Below are positions 1 through 7,713 of a stretch of DNA of 18,019 bases, one piece after another; the first letter of the stretch is position 1, and each line of letters opens with the position of its first letter. The translations under genes and the position numbers were made by a program. Origin of the DNA: Coemansia sp. RSA 1804 (Eukaryota > Kickxellomycota > Kickxellomycetes > Kickxellales > Kickxellaceae); the NCBI GenBank assembly GCA_027578815.1, contig JANBTH010000406.1, forward strand, positions 1 through 18,019. Reading direction: 5' to 3'. The notes under the pieces are model-generated. The model had not been told where the DNA came from. It did not search any database and was given only the letters and a program-made list of their open reading frames with translations.

Positions 1-2105
1 CGATCTAGCGGCGGAGAGCTGGTGCCCCAGGTCTCAACACTAATGTATGTGACATAGACAAGCCCAAACAGCGCAATTCCGACAAGGACTAGATCCTTTG
101 TGCGCGCCCACCAGGTGGTTGCAAGCGCACGGTAGTGCAGCATCACAGGATACAGGAACGACAGTGGTAAGCAGGCGCTGGCACCAACAATCGCAATAAA
201 GTTGTCCAGCTCCTCGGCGCCAAAGATGGCAACCATGGCAATAATCACCACAAGCAGGGAGCGGAACAGGTTCTTCTGCCACTTGACCACCGGGTTGCCC
301 TTTCCGGAGCGCGTGAAGATGCCGGACTCGATGATGCGGATGGCAGGGAACAGCTGCAGAGGCACCGACATGATGATGGCGAGCGAGTACAGCAGCTGCA
401 CAGCCTGTGTCGCCGCGTAGCCCGACGGCAGATTCAGCAGAACAACCGCCTCCACGCTGTCACCGAGCGCAAGATACGAAAAAAGGCCAATGCACACAAA
501 CAGCCCAGCGCACACGACCAGCGAGGCCGTCAGCACGCCGTTGAACTTGTCCTTGCGCTCCATGGTCTCAACAATAGGAATCACCAGCGAGATGCCCTCG
601 TACGAGAATGCGGCGGTACCCACCAGCAGCGGGAACTTGCTCGGATTGAAGTGCACCACATCGGCTGGGCCGCGCGTGGCGATCAGCCAAAAGTCGTAGA
701 AAAACAGATACGCAAGCCCAACCATGATGAAGAAGGTGCCAACCACCGACAGCGATGCAAACCTCTTGATGCGCCGCACAAACGCCAGCGGCACATACAC
801 AACAAGTTGCATCAAGATCCACATCTCCGTCGAGATCTGGTGCTTGCAGTGAGTCAGCGAATTCCACAGATCCTGCATGTTGGTTGCCACAAAGATCACG
901 TACGCGCAGCAGAACCCGAGCTGTGCCAGCACAATCGACACCATCACGCAGTACTTGAGCGGCCGCCCATACAGCTTGAGCGCCAGGTCGCCGTAGCTGC
1001 CGCCAACCTTCTGGTACACGTCAGACAGCAGAACCATGCAGTGCAGCGCGTACCACGCAATGCCCGACATCAGTATCGCTGAAAACGTCAGCCCGCCGTT
1101 GTAGAACGCGCGCGGCAGCACAAGCACGCCGGTGCCAACAAACGCCTTAACTAGCAGGAAGAACGCCTTCCGTGGAGTGGCTGTTGCCTTGATGTCGCGT
1201 GCTGCCGCCCGCGCCTGCTGCTGCTGCTGCATTCCGCGCTCCAGCACCTCGTTTGTGGCTTCGTCATCGTCCTCGTCACTGGGATACTCGCCGCCAGCAA
1301 AGTGGCCATACAACGCAATAAAGTCCACAAAGTTCGATGTCAGGATGTTTGCCTCCCGCCCTTGTCGCGTGGCACGCTCCTGCAGGAACTGTCTGCGGAA
1401 CCCTCCGGGCGCACGGATCTGCTCGGGCGTGTAGGCCACGTCCCATTCGGTGTCTGACGCAACCGCCGAGAATGAGCGCCGGCGGTTGTGTGCATTGCGG
1501 ATGCTGCCGCGGACACTGGGTGTTTGGCTATGCTCCTCCTGCCACCGATACAAGTGGTGCGTGATGTCGCCCGACGCCAATGTCAGCGGATCCACCGGCA
1601 CGTGCGTATCCTCGGCTTCGTCATCATCCGCATCCGCATCCGCATCGTTCTCGTTGTCGGCATCGCTGTCATGAATGCTGATGCTGCCGTAGCTGCGTGA
1701 AACCGCATCTGCCGCTGGCGATCCGCTCAGGGCGCGCCGCGTAACAAGGTGCCGTTTCAGCCGCCGTGCAGCCTCAGCCTCAGGTAGCGCCATCAGTGCG
1801 CGTGTGCGTTGACTCCCTAGCAATGGCTGATCCTCGTCATCTGTCATATCCGCAAGCACTGGCGCACTATTCCCATTGGCTGCAGTACCAATGGAGCTGC
1901 GTAGGAGCGCGTGGACAGGAATTGGTGGCGAGCTTGATGCCAGCAGCTCGGTCGCATGCAGTAGGTTTCTCGGTGTACCATCTGCAATGGACAACGGCCA
2001 AGGGCTGTCTGATGCTGTGGATGTCCTCCTGTGTGCGTTTGGAGGAAGCCGGTCGGCAACCGACTTTGTGTCTCCGCTTGGGCTGGTGTTTCCAGAGCTA
2101 GACAT
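1..2105 (-). CDS. AVT3: Vacuolar amino-acid transporter, AVT3/AVT4-like (AAAP family), 3' end cut by window
   Basis: Open frame from an ATG at 2105, preceded by an in-frame TAA at 2121-2123, to the left edge without a stop: 701 complete codons. Residues 1-310 form a long hydrophilic N-terminal region with Ser/Arg patches, an acidic run at about 148-165 coded by a GATGCG-type hexamer, and Q5 at 293-297 coded by (CAG)5. The membrane core starts near 313 (FFLLVKAFVGTGVLVLPRAF, the AAAP first helix). About eleven hydrophobic segments follow, the last near 671-690, so only a short C-terminal tail is probably missing. The block PSKFPLLVGTAAFSYEGISL at 488-507 and the pre-membrane TSNFVDFIALYGHFAGG at 256-272 resemble fungal Avt3/Avt4. 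The family exports neutral or basic amino acids from the vacuole. Assignment to AVT3 rather than AVT4 is not possible by eye. Divergent from COQ7. Confidence 0.85.
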   Translation of the reverse strand, partial: MSSSGNTSPSGDTKSVADRLPPNAHRRTSTASDSPWPLSIADGTPRNLLHATELLASSSPPIPVHALLRSSIGTAANGNSAPVLADMTDDEDQPLLGSQRTRALMALPEAEAARRLKRHLVTRRALSGSPAADAVSRSYGSISIHDSDADNENDADADADDDEAEDTHVPVDPLTLASGDITHHLYRWQEEHSQTPSVRGSIRNAHNRRRSFSAVASDTEWDVAYTPEQIRAPGGFRRQFLQERATRQGREANILTSNFVDFIALYGHFAGGEYPSDEDDDEATNEVLERGMQQQQQARAAARDIKATATPRKAFFLLVKAFVGTGVLVLPRAFYNGGLTFSAILMSGIAWYALHCMVLLSDVYQKVGGSYGDLALKLYGRPLKYCVMVSIVLAQLGFCCAYVIFVATNMQDLWNSLTHCKHQISTEMWILMQLVVYVPLAFVRRIKRFASLSVVGTFFIMVGLAYLFFYDFWLIATRGPADVVHFNPSKFPLLVGTAAFSYEGISLVIPIVETMERKDKFNGVLTASLVVCAGLFVCIGLFSYLALGDSVEAVVLLNLPSGYAATQAVQLLYSLAIIMSVPLQLFPAIRIIESGIFTRSGKGNPVVKWQKNLFRSLLVVIIAMVAIFGAEELDNFIAIVGASACLPLSFLYPVMLHYRALATTWWARTKDLVLVGIALFGLVYVTYISVETWGTSSPPLD
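1625..1642. repeat. Coding hexamer repeat (CATCCG)3
   Basis: Three perfect CATCCG units in the permease gene. Read on the minus strand as CGGATG, they code the alternating Asp/Ala stretch of the acidic N-terminal region. The length could vary between strains. A separate (CTG)5 at 1215-1229 codes Q5 in the same gene. Confidence 0.7.
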
Positions 2106-2230
2106 GTGAGAGAAAATGTGTTAATACAGAGGAGAGCAGAAAGATGATTACTTGTACACATGCAAGATAAAATAAACAAGTGCGTGTTAAAAGGCGGATA
2201 GCAAGATATTATATGTAACCAAACCAAGAA

Positions 2231-2272
2231 GAGAAAGAGAAAGAGAAAGGGAAAGGGAAAGGGAAAGAGAAA
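2231..2272. repeat. Purine hexamer array: 3 x GAGAAA, 3 x GGGAAA, 1 x GAGAAA
   Basis: Seven tandem hexamers are read directly from the sequence, with imperfect purine-rich continuation to about 2288. Three consecutive central units share one A-to-G change, suggesting secondary expansion of a variant unit. On the minus strand this is a pure CT tract 126-167 nt upstream of the permease ATG, a position where fungal promoters often carry CT blocks. Confidence 0.85.
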
Positions 2273-2505
2273 TGGAGAAAGAGAAGGCGATGATGACCCA
2301 GATTCTAGAGAATATGAAGAGTAGAGAAAGCACAAAGCTTTTCCCACTTTCGTTGTTTGCTTGTGCGAGCAGACAAAAAGCCTTTTTGCCGCGTACACTC
2401 TTCCAAAGGCACGATAATCACATCCGTCATCACCCCCTTTATCCCCTGTGACTGACAAGCAAAGTCAACTGGAAATTGCTTTGTCTTTTTTGGGTGGATA
2501 TTTCT

Positions 2506-2512
2506 TGATTGG
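2506..2512 (+). promoter_or_regulatory. CCAAT-type box (TGATTGG) upstream of COQ7
   Basis: TGATTGG lies 165 nt before the COQ7 ATG and matches the core bound by the fungal Hap2/3/5 (NF-Y) complex, which commonly controls respiratory and mitochondrial genes. The motif is short, so chance occurrence is likely enough to keep confidence low. It could also serve the divergent permease gene. Confidence 0.3.
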
Positions 2513-2676
2513 CATGGTGTAATTACCAGCAGAATCACAGCTGATAAGAGAATAAACGTGGTTTCTTAAGGAAGGTTAATTTGACTCTCAGACTGGCTAT
2601 TCTCTTCTCCGCTTCAATTCGGTTGACACGTTATATTATACACTTCCTACTCGTTATAACAGCTGAATCCGGAGAA

Positions 2677-3402
2677 ATGTCCTTCATTCTTTTGCGCACC
2701 ACAGCCTCCTCTGGAGCCCTGAGATGCATCAAAGGCAATAGCAGCAGCATTAGCAGCGCATTGAGGCAGTGCAGATGCGCAATGAGCGGCCATGCAGCGC
2801 GAAACCCGTACCTCAAGGACTTCAAGTACAGGGACACGGTAGAGGTTAAGGGCGGGACGCTTAGTCTGACCAATGAGGAGCATGCGATGATTGACCGGTT
2901 TGTGCGGATCAACCAGGCTGGTGAAACGGCGGCAGTCACCATATACAAGGGCCAGATGGCAGTTCTTGGCGGCGACCCCGAGCTCAAGACGCTGCTCACG
3001 CACATGCGCGACCAGGAGATCGGGCATTTAGAGATCATGGACCGCCATATAGCGGACTTCAAGGTGCGTCCAACGTTGCTGCAGCCAGCAGCTGTGGCTG
3101 GCGGGTATATGCTGGGCGTGGTGTCTGCGCTGCTGGGAGTGCGCTCGGCAATGACTTGCACCGAGGCTGTGGAGACAAAGATTGGCGCCCATTACAATGA
3201 CCAGCTGCGCGATCTGCACAAGCTCAACTACCCTGAGCTCGACGACCTCAAGCACACGATTGCAAAGTGTCGTGACGAGGAGCTTGAGCACCTCGATACC
3301 GCCGTGGACCATGGTGCACGCATGGCTCCGTTGTACAAGCTACAGTTTGAGCTGATCAAGGGCGGTTGTGCGGTTGCCATCTGGCTGTGCGCACGCATAT
3401 AG
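2677..3402 (+). CDS. COQ7: 5-demethoxyubiquinone hydroxylase, mitochondrial (COQ7/CLK-1)
   Basis: Codes 241 residues. COQ7 hydroxylates demethoxyubiquinone, the penultimate step of ubiquinone synthesis, as part of the CoQ complex on the matrix face of the inner mitochondrial membrane. The two four-helix halves carry all six expected di-iron ligands: E83 (NQAGE), E114 and H117 (QEIGH), E166 (TEAVE), E202 and H205 (EELEH). The C-terminus GGCAVAIWLCARI is the usual family ending. Residues 1-42 are Ser/Arg/Lys-rich with no acidic residue, as in a mitochondrial presequence. The ATG at 2677 is the first ATG in this frame, with A at -3; the frame stays open upstream but only with non-ATG codons. No intron. 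It converges on the next gene with 90 nt between stops. Confidence 0.96.
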   Translation: MSFILLRTTASSGALRCIKGNSSSISSALRQCRCAMSGHAARNPYLKDFKYRDTVEVKGGTLSLTNEEHAMIDRFVRINQAGETAAVTIYKGQMAVLGGDPELKTLLTHMRDQEIGHLEIMDRHIADFKVRPTLLQPAAVAGGYMLGVVSALLGVRSAMTCTEAVETKIGAHYNDQLRDLHKLNYPELDDLKHTIAKCRDEELEHLDTAVDHGARMAPLYKLQFELIKGGCAVAIWLCARI

Positions 3403-3492
3403 TCTGTTCTTTGTCTTTCTTATCTCCCTCCCTATCTTTCATCCATCATACCGAGCTGCATTGTCAGCAAGTCTGCTAGTGCTGTATTTTGT

Positions 3493-4626
3493 CTACTCTA
3501 GCGAGAAGCGGCCATGTGTAGTTGCCTGGCTAGTCCTATGGTTGTTTAGTTCCAGCAACGGAACATCATCGCCCACGTTTGCAGACTGCGTGTGCTTGGT
3601 GTCGGAAAGGTACATGCGCATGTGGCGGCGCTTGAGCTTGTCGTAAGCTATGGCTTCCTTTAACCCGCAGTCAAAGTTGCGGATGCACACAGCCGAAACC
3701 GCACCCGAAGCCATCACCAGCATCATGCACACAACAATAGTTATCATAAAGAACGGCCGGTTGTCCTCATACGGATCGCCTGGCTTGCGAATGACGTCTG
3801 GCGAACACACACGCACAATCTTGAAGACAAAGTATCCAGTTGACAGGAAAAAGCTACCAGCGGTGCACGCCATCAGTCGCCGCCTCTCGCCAAGCAGCGC
3901 GTAGTACGCACAAAAGTTGATCACAATACTGTACGGGATAAAAACCGTGATTTGGAGCCATGTCTCGCTGTCATTGGCCTTGAGAACCAGTGCACTCATC
4001 TGAACCAGATAGGATCCAATAAAGTAGATGTTCATTTTGAGCAGAATAACAAGACATTGGTGCCACTTGTACGCACGGTGCAACATGACGTCTGCGCCCA
4101 GCCGCTTGAATACGCCCCACCCGGCGTCCTTCTTCAGGCGGTATGACAAAACAACCAGCGCAACAAGCGCAACGGCGTATGACGCAACAACCGTGATCTG
4201 CATCAGGTGCATATTTTCGTCTCTGGTAAACAGGCGCGCTGCCAAGCTCGGCCATACATAGAATGAGACATACCGTGTTGTCGTATACACCATGCATATA
4301 AAGTAAAACAGCACCACGACGATGACCTGGATAGAGTCCTGTTCAGCAAGCGCGCCGGCACAGAGGAACACAATGTACACCTGTGCCGCTATGAACAGCA
4401 CATTGTACACCATATACGTTGTTATCGATGTGGAAACCGCACTTTGAACTTCGGCGATTTGCCACTGGCCATGCTTTGCAACATCAAACCCGGTTTTGGT
4501 TAGATACAGAATATACGACTCTGCGAGTATGAATGCTGCTGCCAGAAGAAGCGCCGCAACGATATAGAATATTGGAACGGTGCTTTTTTCAAGCGGTGCG
4601 CTTAACCCGCGTTGTCTGCGCACCAT
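3493..4626 (-). CDS. UPF0658 family Golgi multi-pass membrane protein
   Basis: Codes 377 residues. About eight hydrophobic segments lie near 16-42, 70-92, 98-118, 143-161, 187-214, 223-245, 254-272 and 292-313, with a hydrophilic tail after 330. Recognised from the block YMVYNVLFIAAQVY...GALAEQDSIQ (71-100), from a GxxxxKxxGAD stretch at 170-179 before a Y-hydrophobic-K helix (AYKWHQCLVILLKMNIYF), and from the ending FDCGLKEAIAY. These match my memory of the fungal UPF0658 family, placed in the Golgi in fission yeast but of unknown activity. The start is fixed by an in-frame TAG six codons upstream of the ATG at 4626. A rhodopsin-like receptor is a possible alternative because of the helix count, but I see no receptor motif. 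Confidence 0.75.
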   Translation of the reverse strand: MVRRQRGLSAPLEKSTVPIFYIVAALLLAAAFILAESYILYLTKTGFDVAKHGQWQIAEVQSAVSTSITTYMVYNVLFIAAQVYIVFLCAGALAEQDSIQVIVVVLFYFICMVYTTTRYVSFYVWPSLAARLFTRDENMHLMQITVVASYAVALVALVVLSYRLKKDAGWGVFKRLGADVMLHRAYKWHQCLVILLKMNIYFIGSYLVQMSALVLKANDSETWLQITVFIPYSIVINFCAYYALLGERRRLMACTAGSFFLSTGYFVFKIVRVCSPDVIRKPGDPYEDNRPFFMITIVVCMMLVMASGAVSAVCIRNFDCGLKEAIAYDKLKRRHMRMYLSDTKHTQSANVGDDVPLLELNNHRTSQATTHGRFSLE

Positions 4627-5283
4627 CTGCTGTGTGCTCTGCTAAGCAATAGTGCCTGTTTTGTGTCTTCTTTATGTTATTTGGAGTGTGGTGTGGTGTT
4701 TAAGTTATTACTTAGACAACCGCCAAATGAAAACAAGTACAATATATTTAAAGGAAAGTCTGACAAGAATAAAGGTGACCTAAAAGCAGCAGCATAAAGC
4801 TTCTTTGTAAATACAAAATAGAACCGCTGCCAAAGAAAATAATAGTAAAGAATAAGTGGTTGAAAGAGATAGACAAGGACAATAGTATAACATCTCGTTG
4901 GAAAAAGAGAGATGGAACACATGCTCATGACACGACTTTCTAAGGCATTGGTACGGGCAACACACTGTCATCTCTTTCAATGCATGCACCGTTGAATATA
5001 AAACAATATATGCCAATATTTCGGACATGGAAGCTCTAGCACACTTTTGCTTTGTCGATTTCTTTCCTCAACCTCAACCTCAACCTCAACATCCAGGGCA
5101 AACCGCCAAGAAATTTCTGCAGCGGAAGAAATAGAATCTTCTCCCTCTCAAAAAAAAACGGAACAAGCAAATGCAAAAGAGTACCAGATATGGCCTGCTC
5201 TTTTCAAAGTTCGATGCACACTCCACAGCTGACTCTGGTTCAATGTTTGTTGGATAATGTGCTTGGCACAGTAACAATGGATT
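4627..5283. other. AT-rich spacer: UPF0658 promoter and UBE2W 3' flank
   Basis: 657 nt without a convincing coding region; the short frames here are low-complexity and start with no family signal. It should hold the promoter of the UPF0658 gene at its left end and the UBE2W terminator at its right end. A TATA-like stretch (ATATATTTAAA, about 4742-4752) sits roughly 115-125 nt upstream of the UPF0658 ATG. A hexamer repeat is at 5066-5089. No tRNA-like B box was seen. Confidence 0.5.
5066..5089. repeat. Tandem hexamer (CCTCAA)4
   Basis: Four perfect CCTCAA units (TTGAGG on the other strand) are read directly, about 200 nt beyond the UBE2W stop and 440 nt upstream of the UPF0658 ATG. No function can be assigned. 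Confidence 0.85.
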
Positions 5284-6048
5284 CTAAACACTGTCGTCTA
5301 CAGCTCCGGCATTGAGGCAAACAATAATATATCAGAACAAAAATCAGTGGACATTTTGATAAGAAAACAAAAGCAGCAACAATTGGAGTCTCACACTCAC
5401 AATATACATGTGAAGCAGGAGATTACGCTAAAGCAGTATATACGCTACATAGTTACTTACCATCAAACCACCATGTCGTTTTCTTGGGCGACGACTGCTT
5501 CGTGCGTTTTACATACGCCTCATCCTTTTTGGGGCGCTCCTACAACAAGAGTTTTGTGCAGTGTGGCATCATCAATGTAGAGACATAACATCAATCAGTA
5601 TTCAGACCAGAGAATTTACATGCGCAGACATCAGGCCCGCCCACCACCATGGCCACGATTCCTCTCCTCAGCGCTCAAATACCTTTTGTGTGCAGCTGGA
5701 AAGCATCGAGAGAATAGACAGACACACCGCCTCGACAGTCAAGACCGGCGACCACTGTTGGTACAGGATGCTAAGGCAGATGTGGCCGTTGCTGTAGATG
5801 TGTGGGTGCACCGGCACGCTCTTTCCCACAAACATCACCTCGGGCGACTCTAGCGGATAGTCTGCGGGGAAGCGAAACTGCAACGTGAACTGTTCCCCTG
5901 CGTACAGCGTGTCCTCGGCACCCACAATGTCTATTCTCCACAGATTCATTTTCTCGCAGTTGACAAGCCGTACATGGCTTCCATGCGACGTCTTTGTAAT
6001 TTGACCAAGCTCGCGCATCAGTCTTTTGGTGCTAATCGCAGTGCTCAT
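5284..6048 (-). CDS. UBE2W: Ubiquitin-conjugating enzyme E2 W-like (N-terminal ubiquitin ligation), three exons
   Basis: Exons 6048-5683, 5539-5461 and 5297-5284 join to 152 residues; human UBE2W has 151. The single UBC domain carries catalytic C91 in HPHIYSNGHICLSIL (81-95). The usual E2 HPN triad reads HPH, a UBE2W hallmark. The ending KKTTWWFDDDSV matches the family's Trp-Trp tail only after both introns are removed. UBE2W adds ubiquitin to disordered protein N-termini rather than to lysines. The ATG at 6048 (A at -3) is the first in frame; the open frame upstream begins only at a TTG. An unspliced reading stops after VFER and would lack the last E2 helices, so the gene is intron-containing rather than truncated. 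Exon positions are inferred from GT/TAG signals plus family fit. Divergent from XPA. Confidence 0.9.
5298..5460 (-). other. Intron 2 of UBE2W-like gene (163 nt)
   Basis: Donor GTAAGT at 5460-5455 and acceptor CTGTAG ending at 5298. Phase 1: the G left at 5461 joins AC to form an Asp codon. If retained, translation ends at once because the bases at the donor read GGT AAG TAA, giving a tail of Gly-Lys in place of Asp-Asp-Ser-Val. Confidence 0.8.
5540..5682 (-). other. Intron 1 of UBE2W-like gene (143 nt)
   Basis: Donor GTATTT at 5682-5677 after codon 122 (Lys), acceptor TTGTAG ending at 5540, phase 0. A TACTGAT candidate branch site is at 5600-5594. Removal restores the family sequence after MLSSCTQK with ERPKKDEAYVKRTK. 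Retention adds four residues and a stop. Confidence 0.85.
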
Positions 6049-6743
6049 TTTCAGCGCTTCTTGATCTTTATGTAGAGGGGGTTTTTTGACAGCAGACAAG
6101 ATGCGCCTGTTTTACAGGAAATAGTGAATAACTTGTATGTCCGTTATGCAGCGACAGTATAACAGATTGTTAAGAGTGCCAATGTCAATAGAGGAAATAT
6201 AGAGAGCGGGGAGGAGACAAGGAACAGAAGAGACAGCAATTGTTTTTTGCGGTCGCTAGTCAGACTATTTTATACTGTTGAGGCCACTTCAATTGTTATT
6301 TTTTGCTGTACAATAAATACGGGCTCGGAAAGACTTTCTTGTTCCTCGTGGCCTCCAATATTGCCTGGGAAACTCCCCCCGCCAATCTTTGTGCAACATG
6401 CGGACAGCAAAGCCCCATTGTCTCTGCTGCTCATCCTAGTCCACTCTTGTTCAGTCGATGCTGTGCCACAATTCGCCCGTCAATAGCTGAGCTGGTCTGA
6501 CTGACTGGACTAAGCGGAACAACCACGGATTTATGGTCTGGGGGCTTTGTGGGCGAATTGCTGATGCCGCTTCCGGCTTCTTGATCCCGTATAGCCAGAA
6601 TTAGCTTTACGATGAGCTCGATGGATTTTCCGCAGCAATGAGGTGTGAAAATATCTCAGCCCTCTTTTTGCCACTCTTCTCTGTCTCTTTCCATTTTATT
6701 TTTCCCTTTTATTTTATTTTTATTTATGCATTTCTACACCGCA
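6049..6743. promoter_or_regulatory. Divergent promoter region, UBE2W / XPA
   Basis: 695 nt between divergent starts. The left third is AT-rich. The segment from about 6300 to 6640 is noticeably richer in G and C, with short open frames on both strands, none recognisable. From about 6656 to 6735 a T/C-rich tract leads into the XPA start, probably core promoter or 5' UTR. CCAAT pentamers occur at 6179-6183, 6355-6359 and 6382-6386. ATGs at 6612, 6621, 6638 and 6726 precede the chosen XPA start. Confidence 0.5.
6612..6641 (+). other. Candidate upstream ORF before XPA (9 codons)
   Basis: ATG at 6612 codes MSSMDFPQQ and stops at 6639-6641. Its stop overlaps a second ATG at 6638 (ATGA), which opens a 136-codon frame running out of frame across the XPA start to 7048. 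It matters only if transcription starts upstream of 6612; the pyrimidine tract downstream may instead hold the start sites. Confidence 0.25.
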
Positions 6744-7610
6744 ATGTCCACACCGCTGACGCCAGAGCAACTTGCGCTTATCGAAACAAACCGCCAACAG
6801 GCACTAGAAAAGCGGCGACGCGCGCAGACGAATGCCGAAAAGGAGCAGCCAGCAACACAAAGCCATGGTTCTCAGCCAAAGCAGCAGGCCGGAGAGAAGC
6901 GGCTGCGGGCATCCAAGATGTCGTCAGGATACTACGAATACAACCTCAGCACGATGCGGGACACAAAGGCCGGGTTTCTCGAAGAGGACCTGTCCGAGAA
7001 GCAGCAGCAACAGCTGGCCGAGAAAAAGCGCAAGCTAATTGTTGTTGATGAGATTCTCTACGACGCAAGCACCCATGGCAACAACCCAAAGTGCTGCGAA
7101 TGCGAGTCGCTTGACCTGGAGGTAACGTATTTGAAAATATTCGGCGTCAAGGTGTGCAAACCGTGCATTGAGGGCGTCCCTGAGAAGTACTCGCTTCTCA
7201 CAAAGACCGAAGCCAAGGACGATTATCTGCTTACGGACAGCGAGCTCCGTGACCGCGATTTGTTTCCCGTATGGGAGAAGCCCAATCCACATAAATCGAC
7301 TTGGAACAACATGCTCCTGTATCTGCGTCGCGATCTGGAGACGTTTGCTATTAAAAAGTGGGGCAGTCTAGAAAAGCTGGACGAGGAGTTTGAAAACCGC
7401 GCGCAGACCAAGCGCGAGCGCAAGGAGCTAAAGTACAAAAAGGCCGTCGCGGAGCTGCGTCGTCGCACACGGGCCGACGAGTGGGAGAAGCGCCGGCGCG
7501 AGCGTCTCCACCTGGAAAAGGAGCACGAGCATGTTTTTGAGTCCACCGAGGACTGCTCCCAGCAAAAGTGCTCTGTCTGCGGGCTTGTTATTGAAGTGGA
7601 GGAGTTTTAG
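6744..7610 (+). CDS. RAD14: XPA/Rad14 nucleotide-excision-repair damage-verification protein
   Basis: Codes 288 residues. XPA/Rad14 binds kinked damaged DNA and organises RPA, TFIIH and ERCC1-XPF during nucleotide excision repair in the nucleus. The zinc finger is C117-x2-C120-x17-C138-x2-C141, the exact XPA spacing. It is followed by LLTKTEAKDDYLLTDSELRD (151-170), the most conserved XPA block, then the NPHKSTWNNMLLYLRR DNA-binding region and a long basic helix (220-260). The C-terminus keeps a CSVCG motif (276-280), like the TFIIH-binding tail of XPA. The N-terminal region is Gln/Lys-rich with KRRR at 23-26 as a likely nuclear signal. I chose the ATG at 6744 (G at -3); the in-frame ATG at 6726 has a T-rich poor context and would add six residues. 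Converges on MTR10 with 103 nt between stops. Confidence 0.96.
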   Translation: MSTPLTPEQLALIETNRQQALEKRRRAQTNAEKEQPATQSHGSQPKQQAGEKRLRASKMSSGYYEYNLSTMRDTKAGFLEEDLSEKQQQQLAEKKRKLIVVDEILYDASTHGNNPKCCECESLDLEVTYLKIFGVKVCKPCIEGVPEKYSLLTKTEAKDDYLLTDSELRDRDLFPVWEKPNPHKSTWNNMLLYLRRDLETFAIKKWGSLEKLDEEFENRAQTKRERKELKYKKAVAELRRRTRADEWEKRRRERLHLEKEHEHVFESTEDCSQQKCSVCGLVIEVEEF

Positions 7611-7713
7611 CTTTAGCTTTAATGTTTATTATATATAACCGTCAAACTACACTAAAAAGGATAGAAAGATTGTCTCTAGACAAGGCAAAAAATATAAAAT
7701 CACGTCGGTCTAC

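Larger units (their letters stand above)
2106..2676. promoter_or_regulatory. Divergent promoter region, AVT3-like gene / COQ7
   Basis: 571 nt between two divergently read start codons. It has no credible coding frame: the frames crossing it translate low-complexity sequence on the permease side. It holds a purine hexamer array at 2231-2272, which is pyrimidine-rich on the permease sense strand, and a CCAAT-type box at 2506-2512 on the COQ7 side. The last 100 nt before COQ7 are AT-rich. No clear TATA box is seen. Confidence 0.5.

Noticed and set aside
651..1082. 143-codon plus-strand frame inside the permease
   Set aside because: It is a shadow of the permease coding strand, rich in His/Arg/Gln as expected from antisense of hydrophobic codons, with no family resemblance.
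1844..2458. 204-codon minus frame overlapping the permease start and the hexamer array
   Set aside because: It is antisense-independent low-complexity translation of the CT array plus a shifted frame of the permease. The permease frame in the same place has clear family sequence and a clean start.
2581..2676. N-terminal extension of COQ7
   Set aside because: The frame is open but begins at TTG and contains no ATG before 2677; the COQ7 presequence fits the ATG at 2677.
5066..5089. Interstitial telomere remnant
   Set aside because: Only four units, the unit is TTGAGG rather than TTAGGG, and no subtelomeric genes or repeats lie around it.
5668..6099. A truncated 143-residue E2 as a pseudogene
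   Set aside because: It starts at a TTG and ends inside an intron. GT and TAG signals allow an exact join to two downstream exons that complete the family sequence.
6645..6743. Signal peptide or membrane anchor on XPA
   Set aside because: The hydrophobic stretch arises from translating the T/C-rich leader from a GTG. A nuclear repair protein would not need it, and the ATG at 6744 has better context.
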